Notes: a model not told the origin generated them from the sequence alone. A stretch of DNA of 64,000 bases from Leishmania martiniquensis (GCF_017916325.1 NC_090141.1:388001-452000); one strand, 5' to 3'. Positions 10,098-19,830 are shown, numbered from the stretch's first letter. Numbers and translations: made by a program.

Positions 10098-12359
10098 ATG
10101 GTAGGGACAAGGAAAGCGGCGGCGCCTGAGGCTCGCGTCCCACGCCCTCCTCTGTCGGCCCGCAGTGATCCGAACAGCACCGCCGCCCCGCGCGGTGGTG
10201 CTTCCACGGTGGCGGCGATGTCGGAGACGCAAGTGCGTCGTCGGCTTGCCCAGGTAGAGATGCGACTACGTGACATGGACGACGAGGCAAGGCGCGTCCA
10301 TGCGCTGCAGGAGCAGGAGGTGGCGACCCTTAAACGCGACAACATGAAACTGCGCGAGCGGCTCGAGGTGATCCGCATGGAAGAGTGCATGTCGCTGACG
10401 GAAGCGCGTGCGCTGCAGGAGTACGCCAGCCATCATCGAGTCGCTCCAGGTGCGCCGACAGGCCAGTCAGAGTCGAAGCTGATCGGGTCGACCACAGTCA
10501 AGTACCAGAGGGCCAAGGCCGAGGTGCAGGACCGGCGTCGCGAATGTGCACAGGCAGAACGTCAGCTTGCGGAGGCGCGCGCGCAGCTCGCTGATGTGCG
10601 GAAGCGTCGGAAGGAGCTGAAGCAGCGGAGCCTTTCGGTAGAGATGTCGGCGGCGGCGCGGACCGCTGCAGCCGACAGCTACAGGGCGCTGATCCACGAG
10701 CGGCTCCGCAGCTTGGAGGAGCAGGTGGCGCGAGAGCAGGAGCGCCTGAATCATTTTTTGATAGAGGCGAAGGAGGTGCGCGTCGAGGTGGATGCGCTGT
10801 TGGTGAACCAAACGAGCAACGAAAAGATGTACCGCAGCCGGCACGACGCGCTGCTGATGAAGCGTCGCGAGATGGCGTACCTAATGGAGGTGTGCAACCT
10901 GCTGTGTGAGGAGCGAGAGCGCGTTGTTGCCCAGCTCACGGAAGTGCAGGCTCGCATGGCAGAGGAGAGCCGTCAGTATGAGGCTGCCTTCGACGAGCTG
11001 ACGGGGGTGCAGGCCGAGAGCGCCAAGGCAAAGGCGGCAAATCTCGAGCAGTTGGAGGAGTTGCGCCGCATTATCGGGCAGACCCGAGCGGAGCGGGAGG
11101 CGCTGGACGCAGACAACCATTCCGCGAAAGCCACCATTCAGCATCAACGTCGCCGCACCGTTCTTCGTCACCTCAGCGACGCGGTCAGTGCAGGAAACAC
11201 CAGCGAGGCGAGCCTGGGCTGCACCACCGTTGGTCAAGAAAGCGGCGTCGCGACCGCCAGTGGGGCGGGAGGTGTTAGCGGAGATGGTAGCGAGGGACTG
11301 CGGACTCCTGAGAGCGCGCTGTCGCTTGACGGTAGTCAGCAGCAGATCCGCATCTTCGAGGACTACTACCGGAGGCTCTGCGCCATTGTGCAGAGCGACG
11401 CGATCGAGGATGTAACCTGTTTCATGGATGCAGCGGCCGACGAGCGGTACAAATCCTTTGACGAGATGAACGCCATCAAGCGCGACATGGCGGCGCTAAG
11501 GGTGGAAAAGGCCGCGCTGATGGCGCAGCTCAGTCGGGGTAACGGTGCGCGGGCGGCCGCAGCGTTCTTTGACGCAGGCGGATCAGAAGCCCCAGCCAAC
11601 GCGTTGAAGCCGATGCGGCAGCCTTTCACCCCCACCTCTTCTCTTGCGGCACTTGCTGGGGCCGACACGCTTGAGGAGCTTGCCGCTGTCACAGCCACTG
11701 TGGCCGCCGAAAAGAGAGGCTGGCCTAGTGTGCCTGGCGCGCCGACCGGCGGGTCGCAAGAGCGCGCCGCCCGCGTGGCAAACCTCCTCGACGACCTTGG
11801 TGCTACGCGCGACCTTGTGTGTGATCAGGAGGAGGAGCAAGAGGCAAGCTCTGCGGTCCTGGCGCAGGTGGTTGCACTCGTGAAGGAGGTGTTTCGTGGG
11901 CTCGGCTGCAGCACCGACGAACTCCGTGCCCTCACCGGAATGGAAGGCGTGCAGCAGAGCACCCTGCTGAAATCCCTTGCCATGATCGAGCAGCGCGCCA
12001 GCGAGTACTTGGTAGCGTACTCACTTCAGCAGCAACGTCTTGCAGCTCAGACATCCGGTGACTGGCCAGAGGTGCAAGCCCAGGCAACGATGACGACGGT
12101 GCCCTTCACGCGCAACGCGGCACGCTCACTCCTGCGTCGATTAGACTTGCAGCCGAGGGCCGCGAAAAATGCCGTGGCGGCTACGGTGGCGCAGCAAGCG
12201 CTGCCTCGCTCAACAGATCTGATGACCGTGATGTCGACGGCCGACGCGCTCGCTACAGGCAGCAGCGCCGCCGTCGAAGACCTTGTCGGCGAGCGCCCTT
12301 TGTCAAAGGCGGAGCTAAAGAGGATTGTAGCGTCGAAGCGCGCCCCCTTACAGCAGTGA
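10098..12359 (+). CDS. Outer dynein arm docking-complex-like coiled-coil protein (CCDC63/CCDC114 type)
   Basis: A 753-residue protein, mostly coiled coil. Residues about 195-310 (LEEQVAREQERLNHFLIE, then VDALLVNQTSNEKMYRSRHD and MEVCNLLCEERERVVAQL) follow the pattern of the ODA-DC2/CCDC63/CCDC114 family, in which 'EID.LR.ER..Y...Y..L' is followed by a long helix. A second conserved block near 422 (YYRRLCAIVQSDAIEDV, then FMDAAADERYKSFDEMN) matches the 'F..I...TGI.D..ELV..F...E..NF.LF..+N' segment of the same family. Such proteins anchor outer dynein arms to flagellar doublets. The C-terminal third is Ala-rich and less ordered. Translation may begin at the first ATG or at a second one 40 codons later (MSETQVRRRL), where conserved coiled coil starts. 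Family identity is by reading, not search. Confidence 0.65.
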   Translation: MVGTRKAAAPEARVPRPPLSARSDPNSTAAPRGGASTVAAMSETQVRRRLAQVEMRLRDMDDEARRVHALQEQEVATLKRDNMKLRERLEVIRMEECMSLTEARALQEYASHHRVAPGAPTGQSESKLIGSTTVKYQRAKAEVQDRRRECAQAERQLAEARAQLADVRKRRKELKQRSLSVEMSAAARTAAADSYRALIHERLRSLEEQVAREQERLNHFLIEAKEVRVEVDALLVNQTSNEKMYRSRHDALLMKRREMAYLMEVCNLLCEERERVVAQLTEVQARMAEESRQYEAAFDELTGVQAESAKAKAANLEQLEELRRIIGQTRAEREALDADNHSAKATIQHQRRRTVLRHLSDAVSAGNTSEASLGCTTVGQESGVATASGAGGVSGDGSEGLRTPESALSLDGSQQQIRIFEDYYRRLCAIVQSDAIEDVTCFMDAAADERYKSFDEMNAIKRDMAALRVEKAALMAQLSRGNGARAAAAFFDAGGSEAPANALKPMRQPFTPTSSLAALAGADTLEELAAVTATVAAEKRGWPSVPGAPTGGSQERAARVANLLDDLGATRDLVCDQEEEQEASSAVLAQVVALVKEVFRGLGCSTDELRALTGMEGVQQSTLLKSLAMIEQRASEYLVAYSLQQQRLAAQTSGDWPEVQAQATMTTVPFTRNAARSLLRRLDLQPRAAKNAVAATVAQQALPRSTDLMTVMSTADALATGSSAAVEDLVGERPLSKAELKRIVASKRAPLQQ

Positions 12360-13399
12360 AGGCGCCTCTTCACCCCCACCCTCGCCTGCTCCCCTGTGTC
12401 GCTTCCGCTTCGTCAAATCGCCCCCCTTCCCCCTCTCTGCGTGCATTAGAGCTCATGTATAAACGCGCAAGCACACGTGCACCAGCCTGCTGCTCCTGTG
12501 CTTCATATAGCCCCGCTTTCTCGGGGCTTTCATACCCCCCTCCACCTCACATCAGCCCTGGCTGATGATCACAGATGTGCCCCAGAGGTCCATTCGGCGG
12601 CACAGGCGGAGGGGAGACAGGAAGGGCACACATGGCGCATACAACGTGGATGGCTGTCGCTGATGCATTGCCGACTCGCTTATCGACGTGGGCGTCGCCG
12701 CTTCCCTCGTGCGAAATGGCGCCGCCGTGTAACAGCACACCACTCCTTGCCTACGCCTCCGTGCACTGCCGCCGCCAAGCACCCTCGCCCTCCCCTCCCC
12801 CTCCCCCTCCTCCTTCCACACCTCGATGAGCGTCGCCTTCTCGCACCATCCCCGTCCCATACACAACGTGTGCGATGGCCGAAAGCACGTCGCTCTTCGC
12901 TGACGCGTCACGAGGAAAACGAACGGAGGCGGGAGAAGGGGGAGGGGGGAGGGGAGGGGCAAAGGCTTGCACGGGAAGTGCTGGCGCGCGGCAAGCCCGC
13001 CCCATCACAACTGCGTCGAGTAGCAGGGGCGGAGGTACCTCATCGCCGTCCCTGCCCTTGACACACGTGTGCGCTGTGTCTCACTGTAGTTGCCGGTGCT
13101 CACGTCACTGTCCCTTCGCGCGCTCTCTCTCTGCATTCTCTGAGATGCTTACTTCTCTTGCGCACATGGCGCACGGCAACGACGGCCCCGTCCACAAACG
13201 CCCCACCGCCTGATCCTCACAACGCTCACTGCCGCTTGGACGACGCGGAACCGCAAACGGAACCGGCGCATCACCGGACCTTAGAGCTCTTTCAGCACCG
13301 ATCCGCCGCCTCGTCTCTTCCTTCGCGCGCTCTCTCTCCCTCTGCATTCTCTTCATCGTCCATCCCTACCGCACACACGCACACACGTCACCTCCAGTC
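12360..13399. other. Intergenic region
   Basis: 1 kb without a supported gene. Strongly pyrimidine-rich around 12785-12835 and again from 13300 to 13399 immediately before the PDI gene. A GA-rich purine block lies near 12920-12960. Open frames across here encode only Ser/Pro/Arg-rich low-complexity sequence. Confidence 0.55.
13306..13397 (+). promoter_or_regulatory. Pyrimidine-rich leader and splice-acceptor candidate of the PDI gene
   Basis: A roughly 90-base pyrimidine-rich leader without any AG ends in an AG at 13396-13397, only two bases before the PDI ATG. Either the spliced leader is joined almost at the start codon, giving a minimal 5' UTR, or an earlier AG near 13295 is used. Seen in sequence; the usage is inferred. 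Confidence 0.4.
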
Positions 13400-13801
13400 A
13401 TGTCGCTCTTCACGAAAGTTTTCGCCGTTGTGTTGGCCTTCGCCCTCCTCGCCTCCTCCGCCACAGCGGAGCTGGTCGAGCTCAACCCGGAGAACTTCGA
13501 TGCAATCGTGAAGGACTCGTCCAAGAACGTCTTCGTCATGTTCTACGCCCCGTGGTGCGGCCACTGCAACAGCATGAAGCCGGCGTGGTTGGAGCTGGCG
13601 GACCTATTCCCGGCCTCGGGGGATGTCGTTATCGCCCGCGTCGACGCCAGCACACACCGCGGCATCGCGAAGGAGTTCGGCATCAGCGGCTTTCCAACGC
13701 TAAAGTTCTTTTCAAAGAAGGACAAGTCGGGCAAGAAGCAGTACGAGGGCCTTCGCGACGTCGAGAACCTTAACTTTTTCGTGATGGCCAACAAATACTA
13801 A
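13400..13801 (+). CDS. PDI: Small protein disulfide isomerase (single thioredoxin domain)
   Basis: A 133-residue ER oxidoreductase. A cleavable signal peptide covers residues 1 to about 23 (hydrophobic core VVLAFALLASSATA). The single thioredoxin domain follows, with active site APWCGHC near 50-56, the buried-charge Lys-Pro after it, and the cis-proline loop GFPTLKFF. It catalyses disulfide formation and rearrangement in secretory proteins. Most PDIs have two to four thioredoxin domains; single-domain 15-kDa forms of this size are known from Leishmania. There is no KDEL-type tail: it ends FVMANKY, so ER retention, if any, must work otherwise. A second, active-site-less relative lies at 47 kb. 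Confidence 0.95.
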   Translation: MSLFTKVFAVVLAFALLASSATAELVELNPENFDAIVKDSSKNVFVMFYAPWCGHCNSMKPAWLELADLFPASGDVVIARVDASTHRGIAKEFGISGFPTLKFFSKKDKSGKKQYEGLRDVENLNFFVMANKY

Positions 13802-14994
13802 GGCACTGCCATGCTCCAACACAGGCCCTCCGGTGCGGTGCGGCGGTGTGTCTGTATGGAGGAGGAGGGGCGAGTGAGCCTGACGCCGTAGACAGTCAGG
13901 TGTGGGCGGCATTGGAGGAGGGGTGTGTGGGGAAGCGGAAGGGTCCGTTGGGATGCGGCGGCGCCCACCACAGCGCGAGTAAGACCAACACCTCCTTTCG
14001 CCTGCCCCACAAACCTTTCTCACGGCCTGCGTGCCGCATGGGCATGCAACCCGCGCGCGCGTTTTGGACGTCATTGGAGTCTGCGGTGCTCGCACAGACC
14101 GCCGCCCATCGCCTCGCAGTCAGCGTCGTACCTTCGTGCGCTTTTCATTTTCTTCCTTTGGGTATATATATATATATATATGTATTGATGCGTGTGTCTG
14201 CCTGTGTGTGTGTGTGCGTGTGTATGTGTGCGGCCCTTCTCTCACCTCTCCGACAAGGGTAGCCGAGTTCCTTCGCTATCCTTTGCCCGATCTGCAGGCA
14301 CGCCGCGCATCACTGGTAGTGCCTTCCTCGGCGCGCCGATGCCAGTGTCCCCAGCCCCCACCCCTCGCTATCGGGGAAGACGGCGACCCTCTCTCCCGCC
14401 CCCCCTCCCGGGCAAACGCACGCGCCACCAGGCGTCCACGCAGGTGCGCTCAGCGTCCGTGGATTTTCAATTTTTTTCTCGCTGTTCAGGAACCTCAGTC
14501 GACCACAAAGCTGCACTGACAGGTGAAGAGGCAAGAGCGGGGGCGCATCCGTTGTAGTGCTTCCCTCTGCATGCCCAGAGGCTTCTCGCAAGGCAGTCCC
14601 GCGAGGTCGTCCATCGGGGTCTCGATGAATCGCTGAGCGCGCGTGCGTCTGTGGTTCCCTCTCTGTCGCGTTGGGGCACTCCACTCCGCCTTTCTGTCGT
14701 CTAGTCCGCCCTCTTTCGGTGGCTCGTGCTCGTGCTTGCTGCTGCTCTCCGGCACCTCATCACCCCCTCCATCCGCCTCACCTCCGTCCCCCCTCGTCTC
14801 CTTAACGCCCTTTTCGAGGAAGAACAGCGCCATACCCGCACCGACTGGAGGGGAGAGGCGACAGAGGGCAGCGAAAGCGAAGGACACCCATAGAAGCGCA
14901 CGCATGCACACACACACACACATACACGCAACCACTCACCACTTCAAACCGCCACGCCCCCAGTCCTCATCCTCTCACTGACGCACAGCACCTC
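13802..14994. other. Intergenic region with (TA)n/(GT)n microsatellite
   Basis: 1.2 kb without a supported gene. Contains the (TA)n-(GT)n tract annotated separately, a T-run near 14468, a CT-rich zone from 14700 to 14810 and a (CA)n run around 14908-14925 shortly before the AlkB-like gene. Confidence 0.55.
14163..14230. repeat. (TA)n followed by (GT)n microsatellite
   Basis: Nineteen bases of perfect alternating T/A (14163-14181) lead into a GT-rich stretch to about 14230. It is the only long pure TA run in this GC-rich window, lies in the 3' flank of the PDI gene, and is a natural length-polymorphism marker. Confidence 0.9.
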
Positions 14995-16104
14995 ATGTGG
15001 ACGTCTGTCGCCACATCGGTCGGGGGCGGAAACCCAAGGCTGCCCGTTGCACGGCCGGCTGCGGGTCACGCTCATGCATCGGAGAAGGAGAGTAGCACGA
15101 GGCGAGGGAGCAGCACAGCTGCTTCAGAGGCGCCCACCGCGTATGCAGGCAAGACGATGAGCACAGCGGTGTTGCCAGCGTCTAAGGCCGCGGATGGGCT
15201 GTGGCAATCCTACTTGCTATGCCAGCGCATTGCTGCCGGGGCAGACTTTCAGAATGTGGCGCTGTCCCACGCTGCAGGCATATTGAGCTCCGAGGCTGCC
15301 CGTGTGGACGCGCAGCTGATCAGCGACTTCACTTCCATTCTGCGCGGCAATGCGGTGTACATACGCAACTTTATCTGCGACGAGAAGGACATGCACCTCT
15401 ACGACTCTCTAAAAGAGGAGCTCGTCGCGTCTACAGGCGCCACGATGCTCGGCAGCGGGGGCTTGATGAACTGGAGCAAGCATCAAGTCTTCGAGAACCC
15501 GAAGGACATCAGTCAGACCTTCAACGGCATTATCGACATGCTCGCCGAATACTTCGACGTTGACGTGTACGCGACACGGCTGAACTACTACCGGGACGGT
15601 ACTCAGTGGAAGCCACAGCACCACGACAGCCACGCCTACGGAGGCTGCGCGCTTCGCGAGGACTTCACGGTTGGGGTGTCGCTTGGCGCGACGCGCAGTC
15701 TTCTGTTCGTTCACGAGGCTTCGCGGCGCGAGTTTGACTTTCCTCAGATGAACGGCGACTGCTTCGCCTTTACTGGGGAGGTGAACCAACTCTTCACTCA
15801 CGGTGTGCCGCGTGCGCACATGCCGACGGGCGATCGCTTCAGCATCATCGCTTGGGGGCGACGTCGCACACTCAATGAGCGCAACGGCGGCGTGCCATGT
15901 GGCGCGGCGGCCCAGCTAAAGGGGTGCCATATCAACACCATGGAAGACGCGGTGGAGGTGGCGAAGCAGCTCGTGGCGGCGCCGCCTGGCCCTACGGTGG
16001 CAAAGAAGGTCATACCGCCGCCTCGCACCGCGCAGGAGGAGAGCAGCGGTATGTCAACCGCGGCCGCGCGCCCGGCAAGGCGGAAGAAGAATCGCCTTCA
16101 GTAG
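14995..16104 (+). CDS. AlkB-like 2-oxoglutarate/Fe(II) dioxygenase
   Basis: A 369-residue protein with an AlkB-type oxygenase fold at about 110-290. Seen: NYYRDGTQWKPQHHDSHAYG, where the iron-binding HxD is His209 and Asp211; the distal iron ligand His269 in THGVPR; and the 2-oxoglutarate-binding Arg281 in RFSIIAWGRR. All catalytic residues are present. AlkB homologues remove alkyl groups from DNA or RNA bases or act on proteins; the substrate of this member cannot be told. The N-terminal 55 residues are Ser/Ala/Thr-rich, and a second ATG (MSTAVLPASK) lies there, so the first 54 residues may be leader or a targeting extension. The C-terminus is basic and Pro/Ala-rich (RPARRKKNRLQ), possibly for nuclear import or nucleic-acid contact. 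Confidence 0.8.
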   Translation: MWTSVATSVGGGNPRLPVARPAAGHAHASEKESSTRRGSSTAASEAPTAYAGKTMSTAVLPASKAADGLWQSYLLCQRIAAGADFQNVALSHAAGILSSEAARVDAQLISDFTSILRGNAVYIRNFICDEKDMHLYDSLKEELVASTGATMLGSGGLMNWSKHQVFENPKDISQTFNGIIDMLAEYFDVDVYATRLNYYRDGTQWKPQHHDSHAYGGCALREDFTVGVSLGATRSLLFVHEASRREFDFPQMNGDCFAFTGEVNQLFTHGVPRAHMPTGDRFSIIAWGRRRTLNERNGGVPCGAAAQLKGCHINTMEDAVEVAKQLVAAPPGPTVAKKVIPPPRTAQEESSGMSTAAARPARRKKNRLQ

Positions 16105-16670
16105 AGGTGCAGGCATGCCCGGGAGGGGAGCGCCTTGGAGCCTTCCCAGGGATGACGTCCGTGCTTCTTCCCGCCCGCCCCCTCCCCTCCCTCCCTTACC
16201 CTGCACACTCGGTCTCGGTGATGAGCGGCCTCTGTCTCTTCGGCCCCCCCTTTTTCCCCTCTCCTTCGCCCTGTGGTTGGGCCCATTGCGGGTGAGACGA
16301 GGCAGCAGCGGCGGCGCGCAGCCTCCTCGTTTGGCGCATATCAACGCTGTCAGAGGGGGGGGGGGAACAAAAACGTGCGAGTGTATGCTCGTGCATCGTC
16401 GAGCGCGGCTGAGCGCGTTCACGGCAGTCACGGCGGTGACTGTATCCTCTCACGACGTTGTGGTCGTCGCGGGACCCCTTACATCGGTGCGCTCCAGTCG
16501 CCTCAGTAATCGACTCCGGCCTCACCTCTTTCACGGTCATGCTGGGTTGCGTGCTCCCCCTTCTCTACCCCTCAGCGTCCAACACTGTTCGGTCAGTCAG
16601 TCTGCTTCTGCTAACGTCCGCGCACGCGCTATCGGCACCGACTCCGAGGGTAGCGTGGAGGGCGATCAGC
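16105..16670. other. Intergenic region
   Basis: No gene. Pyrimidine-rich at 16165-16260 and 16545-16575, with a G-run near 16357-16366. The second tract sits where a leader for the decayed gene that follows would be, suggesting that gene once had its own processing signals. Confidence 0.5.
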
Positions 16671-17170
16671 ATGGCGGATCTTCATCGGATGACTGAAGTG
16701 GAGCTATGCAGGCTGAATGAGCGGCTAGACCCTCGAGCGCATCAATGACACGCATCTCAGGGCGGACGCCGACTTCGGGCGCGTTTCGAAGCGCTGCCAG
16801 GGAGTCGAGGAGTGCCACGTCAGGTGGGAGAAAGAGGGGCGCGTAGGTGGCCCTGTCGGCCTCCCGCTCGGGCAGACAGTGACGCCGGTACCGGTCGTGG
16901 AAGCGCTGCATGCGGACACTGCTGCGCAGAGCGGAGTGAAGGGACGGTGCCCTTCAATCCGTGAAAAAGGGTAGCCCGATAAAAATCACTGCAAGCGGAC
17001 GAGGATATCGCCGGTGCGGTTGGCGCTCTGATGGCCGTCACGGACAGCGAGGTCCTTTGCGAAGAGCATCGGTGGTATTAGTCACCTCAGTGCTGCGCTA
17101 CAGTCCGTACCGCAGGATGCTCTTCACCTCGGCTTCTCGGTCGATGACGTGCAAGTGGTGTGGGTAGAGT
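16671..17170 (+). pseudogene. Decayed protein gene upstream of the aldolase
   Basis: Protein-like sequence runs through this stretch but only by changing frame several times. From the ATG, 25 codons (MADLHRMTEVELCRLNERLD...) hit a stop. A +1 frame then gives about 79 open codons from 16735 (ERINDTHLRADADFGRVSKR...). The first frame resumes around 16983 (DEDIAGAVGALMAVTDSEV). The +1 frame finishes from 17074 (GISHLSAALQSVPQDALHLG, then FSVDDVQVVWVEW). The Leu/Glu/Arg pattern and codon use are like real protein and unlike the surrounding gaps. I do not recognise the family. It is most simply a gene broken by indels; an intact orthologue would be expected at this position in related species. Confidence 0.55.
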
Positions 17171-17516
17171 GGGCGGGGAGGAGGAGGAGGGGAGAATCAC
17201 AGGAACGTCTGAGGGAGCGTCCGCGCCCCCGCCGCCCTCTTCCCCCTTGTCTTGTGCATGGCCGCCTTAGCTTGCACTTCCCCTATGCTCTTCTCTTCAT
17301 TTTCCCACGATCACCACCACGACCATACACCACCTCTCGACTCCATGCCGGCCACAGCGTGTGCCCAACTCGGTCTCTCTCACTTGCGTATCCGTCAAGG
17401 TCTCTGTACAAAATATTTGCAGCACGCACGACCGCCTGCGGTGTCTCTTCTTCGAGCGTTGTTTCCGCCTCTCCCTCCTCTGCACACACATCTTCCCCAC
17501 ATCACTCCGTCCTCTC

Positions 17517-18362
17517 ATGGCCACCCATCCGCCAACCGCGAAGGTGGAATTGGGCCTGCTCTCGCGCCCGGGACGTAAAGGCGAGCTCAACGAGACGATT
17601 CTCCGTCGCGTCCGCTTCATCGCTGGCGAGCTCAACCTCCCGAATCTGGAAGAGAAGTTTGCGCACCTGAAGGACGTGCATGGGACGTGGCGCACCAGCA
17701 GCGTTCCTGGCCATGTCGACCTCTCCGTGTATATCGATTACACGCTGCTCAAGGCGGACGCCACGCGGGAGGCCATTGCGCAGCTCTGCGCGGAGGCAAA
17801 AGAGCGTCATTTCAAAGCGGTGTGCGTGAATGGCTGCCACGTGGCTCAGTGCGCACAGCTTTTAGCTGACTCGGGCGTTCGGGTGGCGTGTGTCTGCGGC
17901 TTTCCGCTTGGGCAGATGACCTCTGCCATGAAGGCGGCGGAGGCGGCGGAGGCGATTTCGAACGGCGCGCAGGAGGTGGATGTGGTCCTCAACATCGGCG
18001 CTCTCAAGGGCAAGCGCTACCTCGATGCCTTCAGAGATATTAAGGGCGTCTGCGACGTTTGCGCACGATCGAATGCCGTGTCTAAAATCATTCTGGAAAG
18101 CTGCCTTCTGTCAGAGGAAGAAATCGTCGACGCGTGCATCTTGAGCGTGGCGGCCGGCGCGACGTTTGTGAAGACCTCGAGTGGCTTCAGCTCGAACGGC
18201 GCGACCCCAGAGGCGGTGGACATTATGCTCGCCGTTGTCGGCAACGAGGCTTCAGTGAAGGCGAGCGGCGGCGTGCGGGACCGCTATACAGCACAGCAGT
18301 ACGTCGAGGCTGGCGTCAAGCGCATCGGTACGAGCTCAGGTATTGCCATCGTGTCTCCCTAG
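17517..18362 (+). CDS. DERA: Deoxyribose-phosphate aldolase
   Basis: Class I aldolase, 281 residues, converting 2-deoxyribose 5-phosphate to acetaldehyde and glyceraldehyde 3-phosphate, the last step of deoxynucleoside breakdown. Conserved blocks: IDYTLLKADAT near 75; VCGFPLG; EVDVVLNIGAL with the catalytic Asp; KIILESCLL; the Schiff-base lysine in FVKTSSGF near 218; and VKASGGVRD with the second lysine of the proton relay. All key residues are present. A 60-residue N-terminal extension precedes the barrel relative to bacterial DeoC, similar to the eukaryotic form. There is no C-terminal glycosomal SKL-type signal (ends IVSP). The ATG follows a pyrimidine-rich leader, although the frame is open further upstream. 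Confidence 0.97.
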   Translation: MATHPPTAKVELGLLSRPGRKGELNETILRRVRFIAGELNLPNLEEKFAHLKDVHGTWRTSSVPGHVDLSVYIDYTLLKADATREAIAQLCAEAKERHFKAVCVNGCHVAQCAQLLADSGVRVACVCGFPLGQMTSAMKAAEAAEAISNGAQEVDVVLNIGALKGKRYLDAFRDIKGVCDVCARSNAVSKIILESCLLSEEEIVDACILSVAAGATFVKTSSGFSSNGATPEAVDIMLAVVGNEASVKASGGVRDRYTAQQYVEAGVKRIGTSSGIAIVSP

Positions 18363-19050
18363 ACCGCGGAGCCCTAACCTGCAACGTACACCACAGGCCA
18401 CTCTGCCCACGTTGACGGAAGCGCGTGGAAGTGTTTCTTCGAATAGTTTGCAACGCCTCATCGCTATCGAATGCTCTCTCTTCCCTTCTGTAGGAATGCC
18501 CCCGATCGTACAAGGCAAGCGCCAGCACGACACACAAATATGTGTGTGTGTGCGTGCGCACGGCAGCTGACGTGCTCCGTCCCGTGACTACAAAGGCGCA
18601 TGTCAGCGCGACCCCTGTCGAAAAAAAAAGGTCTGCGCCTCGTGGGAAAGGCACCGCCACGGTGCAATGTGTGAGCACCTCTCGGATCGCCTCATTGGGA
18701 AGCGACGCGGGGACGGGGCCAAATGGATCGCGGGTGGATGACGCTCGTGGGAAAGGGGGAGACGGCGCTGCCGGTGCAACGTCGGGGCAGGACGGTGTGT
18801 GAATGTGCGTGTTCTCTCGGACCCTCCCTTCGACTCGCACTTACTTACGCACACACACACACGTCTTTTTTTCTTTCAGATGCATTTTTCCCTTCCCCTC
18901 CCCCACCGATGAATGCCCGCTGCCGCGGTGCAGCCTTGTCGCCTGCAGAGAAATTGTTGCCCCACCTCAACCGCAAGCGCATGTCTTCCGTGCATGTGGC
19001 AATGCTGTGTACCGGTGATGCACGCTGCCTACCGGCGCACGATGGAGCGT
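18363..19050. other. Intergenic region, 3' flank of the aldolase gene
   Basis: No supported gene. Contains a GT run near 18541-18552, an A-run near 18621, and a CA run near 18850 followed by a short T/C-rich tract. It leads into the retroelement relic. Confidence 0.5.
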
Positions 19051-19830
19051 CGCGATTGGGCAGGCGGTGACATGGGCGATTGTGGACATCGACACACCGC
19101 TCACGATCTTCACCATGATCGACAACATGCGGATCGAGGCGCGTGAGGGGCAGGAGCGCCACGCACGCGGGTGCCGGACCCGCTGCCGAACGACGAATAC
19201 TTCACCGCCAAGCACGCGGAGCCACGGGCTGGTCGCGATAAGGGGCCCGACCATGCGCATTGCGGTGGTCACGGACCACTTTTCGATTGTGCGGGCGCAG
19301 CGGAAGCACAACGGCTTCGGCGGCATCGGCAGAGGGTACTGCCTGAACCGCCTGTACGCGTACACGACGGCCCTCTACCGAGCGCGTGCAGGTGGTGTTC
19401 TTTTACATCGCCGGCCAGGTCAACCCCGCGGATGAGTCATCACGCAATTTCGCCGACGACGGCGGCACGACGGGGGTGACATGGTCGCGCTGCCGACGAC
19501 CTGGCAGTGCCGTTTCTCCGAAGCACGTACTCCCCGTTATGCGAGCAGGCGCGCGCGTGGATCGCCGCCCACGATTCTCGAAACGGGGCGGGTGGATGGG
19601 GGCGACATGGCCCCCCTTCCCCCTCACGTTCGCCCGCAACGGGGCCCCAGCACCCCTGACGGGGAGTTCTTTCCCCGGCCAGCGTTCCCTTACTGCGGCA
19701 AGGACAGCGGCTACCGGCGCGTCCACCAGGAAGGAGCGACTGCGGGGGACTGTGACAGACAGCTGTGAGGGCATTGGGGGGGAGGAGGAGGTTGCTCGTT
19801 TCTCTGCAGCATCTGCAAGGCCTCGACCTT
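19051..19830 (+). mobile_element. Degenerate VIPER/TATE (DIRS-like) retroelement fragment, RNase H region
   Basis: Protein-like sequence in shifting frames. The first frame from 19067 reads TWAIVDIDTPLTIFTMIDNM and, from about 19250, VVTDHFSIVRAQRKHNGFG followed by a Tyr/Leu-rich helix. A shift near 19385 then gives VFFYIAGQVNPADESSRNF. An acidic strand, a later TDH, and a strand ending in 'NPAD..SR' is the order of the RNase H domain of DIRS-like tyrosine-recombinase elements, which in trypanosomatids are VIPER and TATE. Several frameshifts and lost segments show it is dead. Boundaries are uncertain: only about 19060-19455 is supported, and the rest to 19830 is coding-like but unrecognised. 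Family assignment is inference from motif order. Confidence 0.55.

Noticed and set aside
18803..19050. Short frames just before the retroelement relic as part of it
   Set aside because: Possible (HVAMLCTGDARCL) but too short and composition too mixed to assign.
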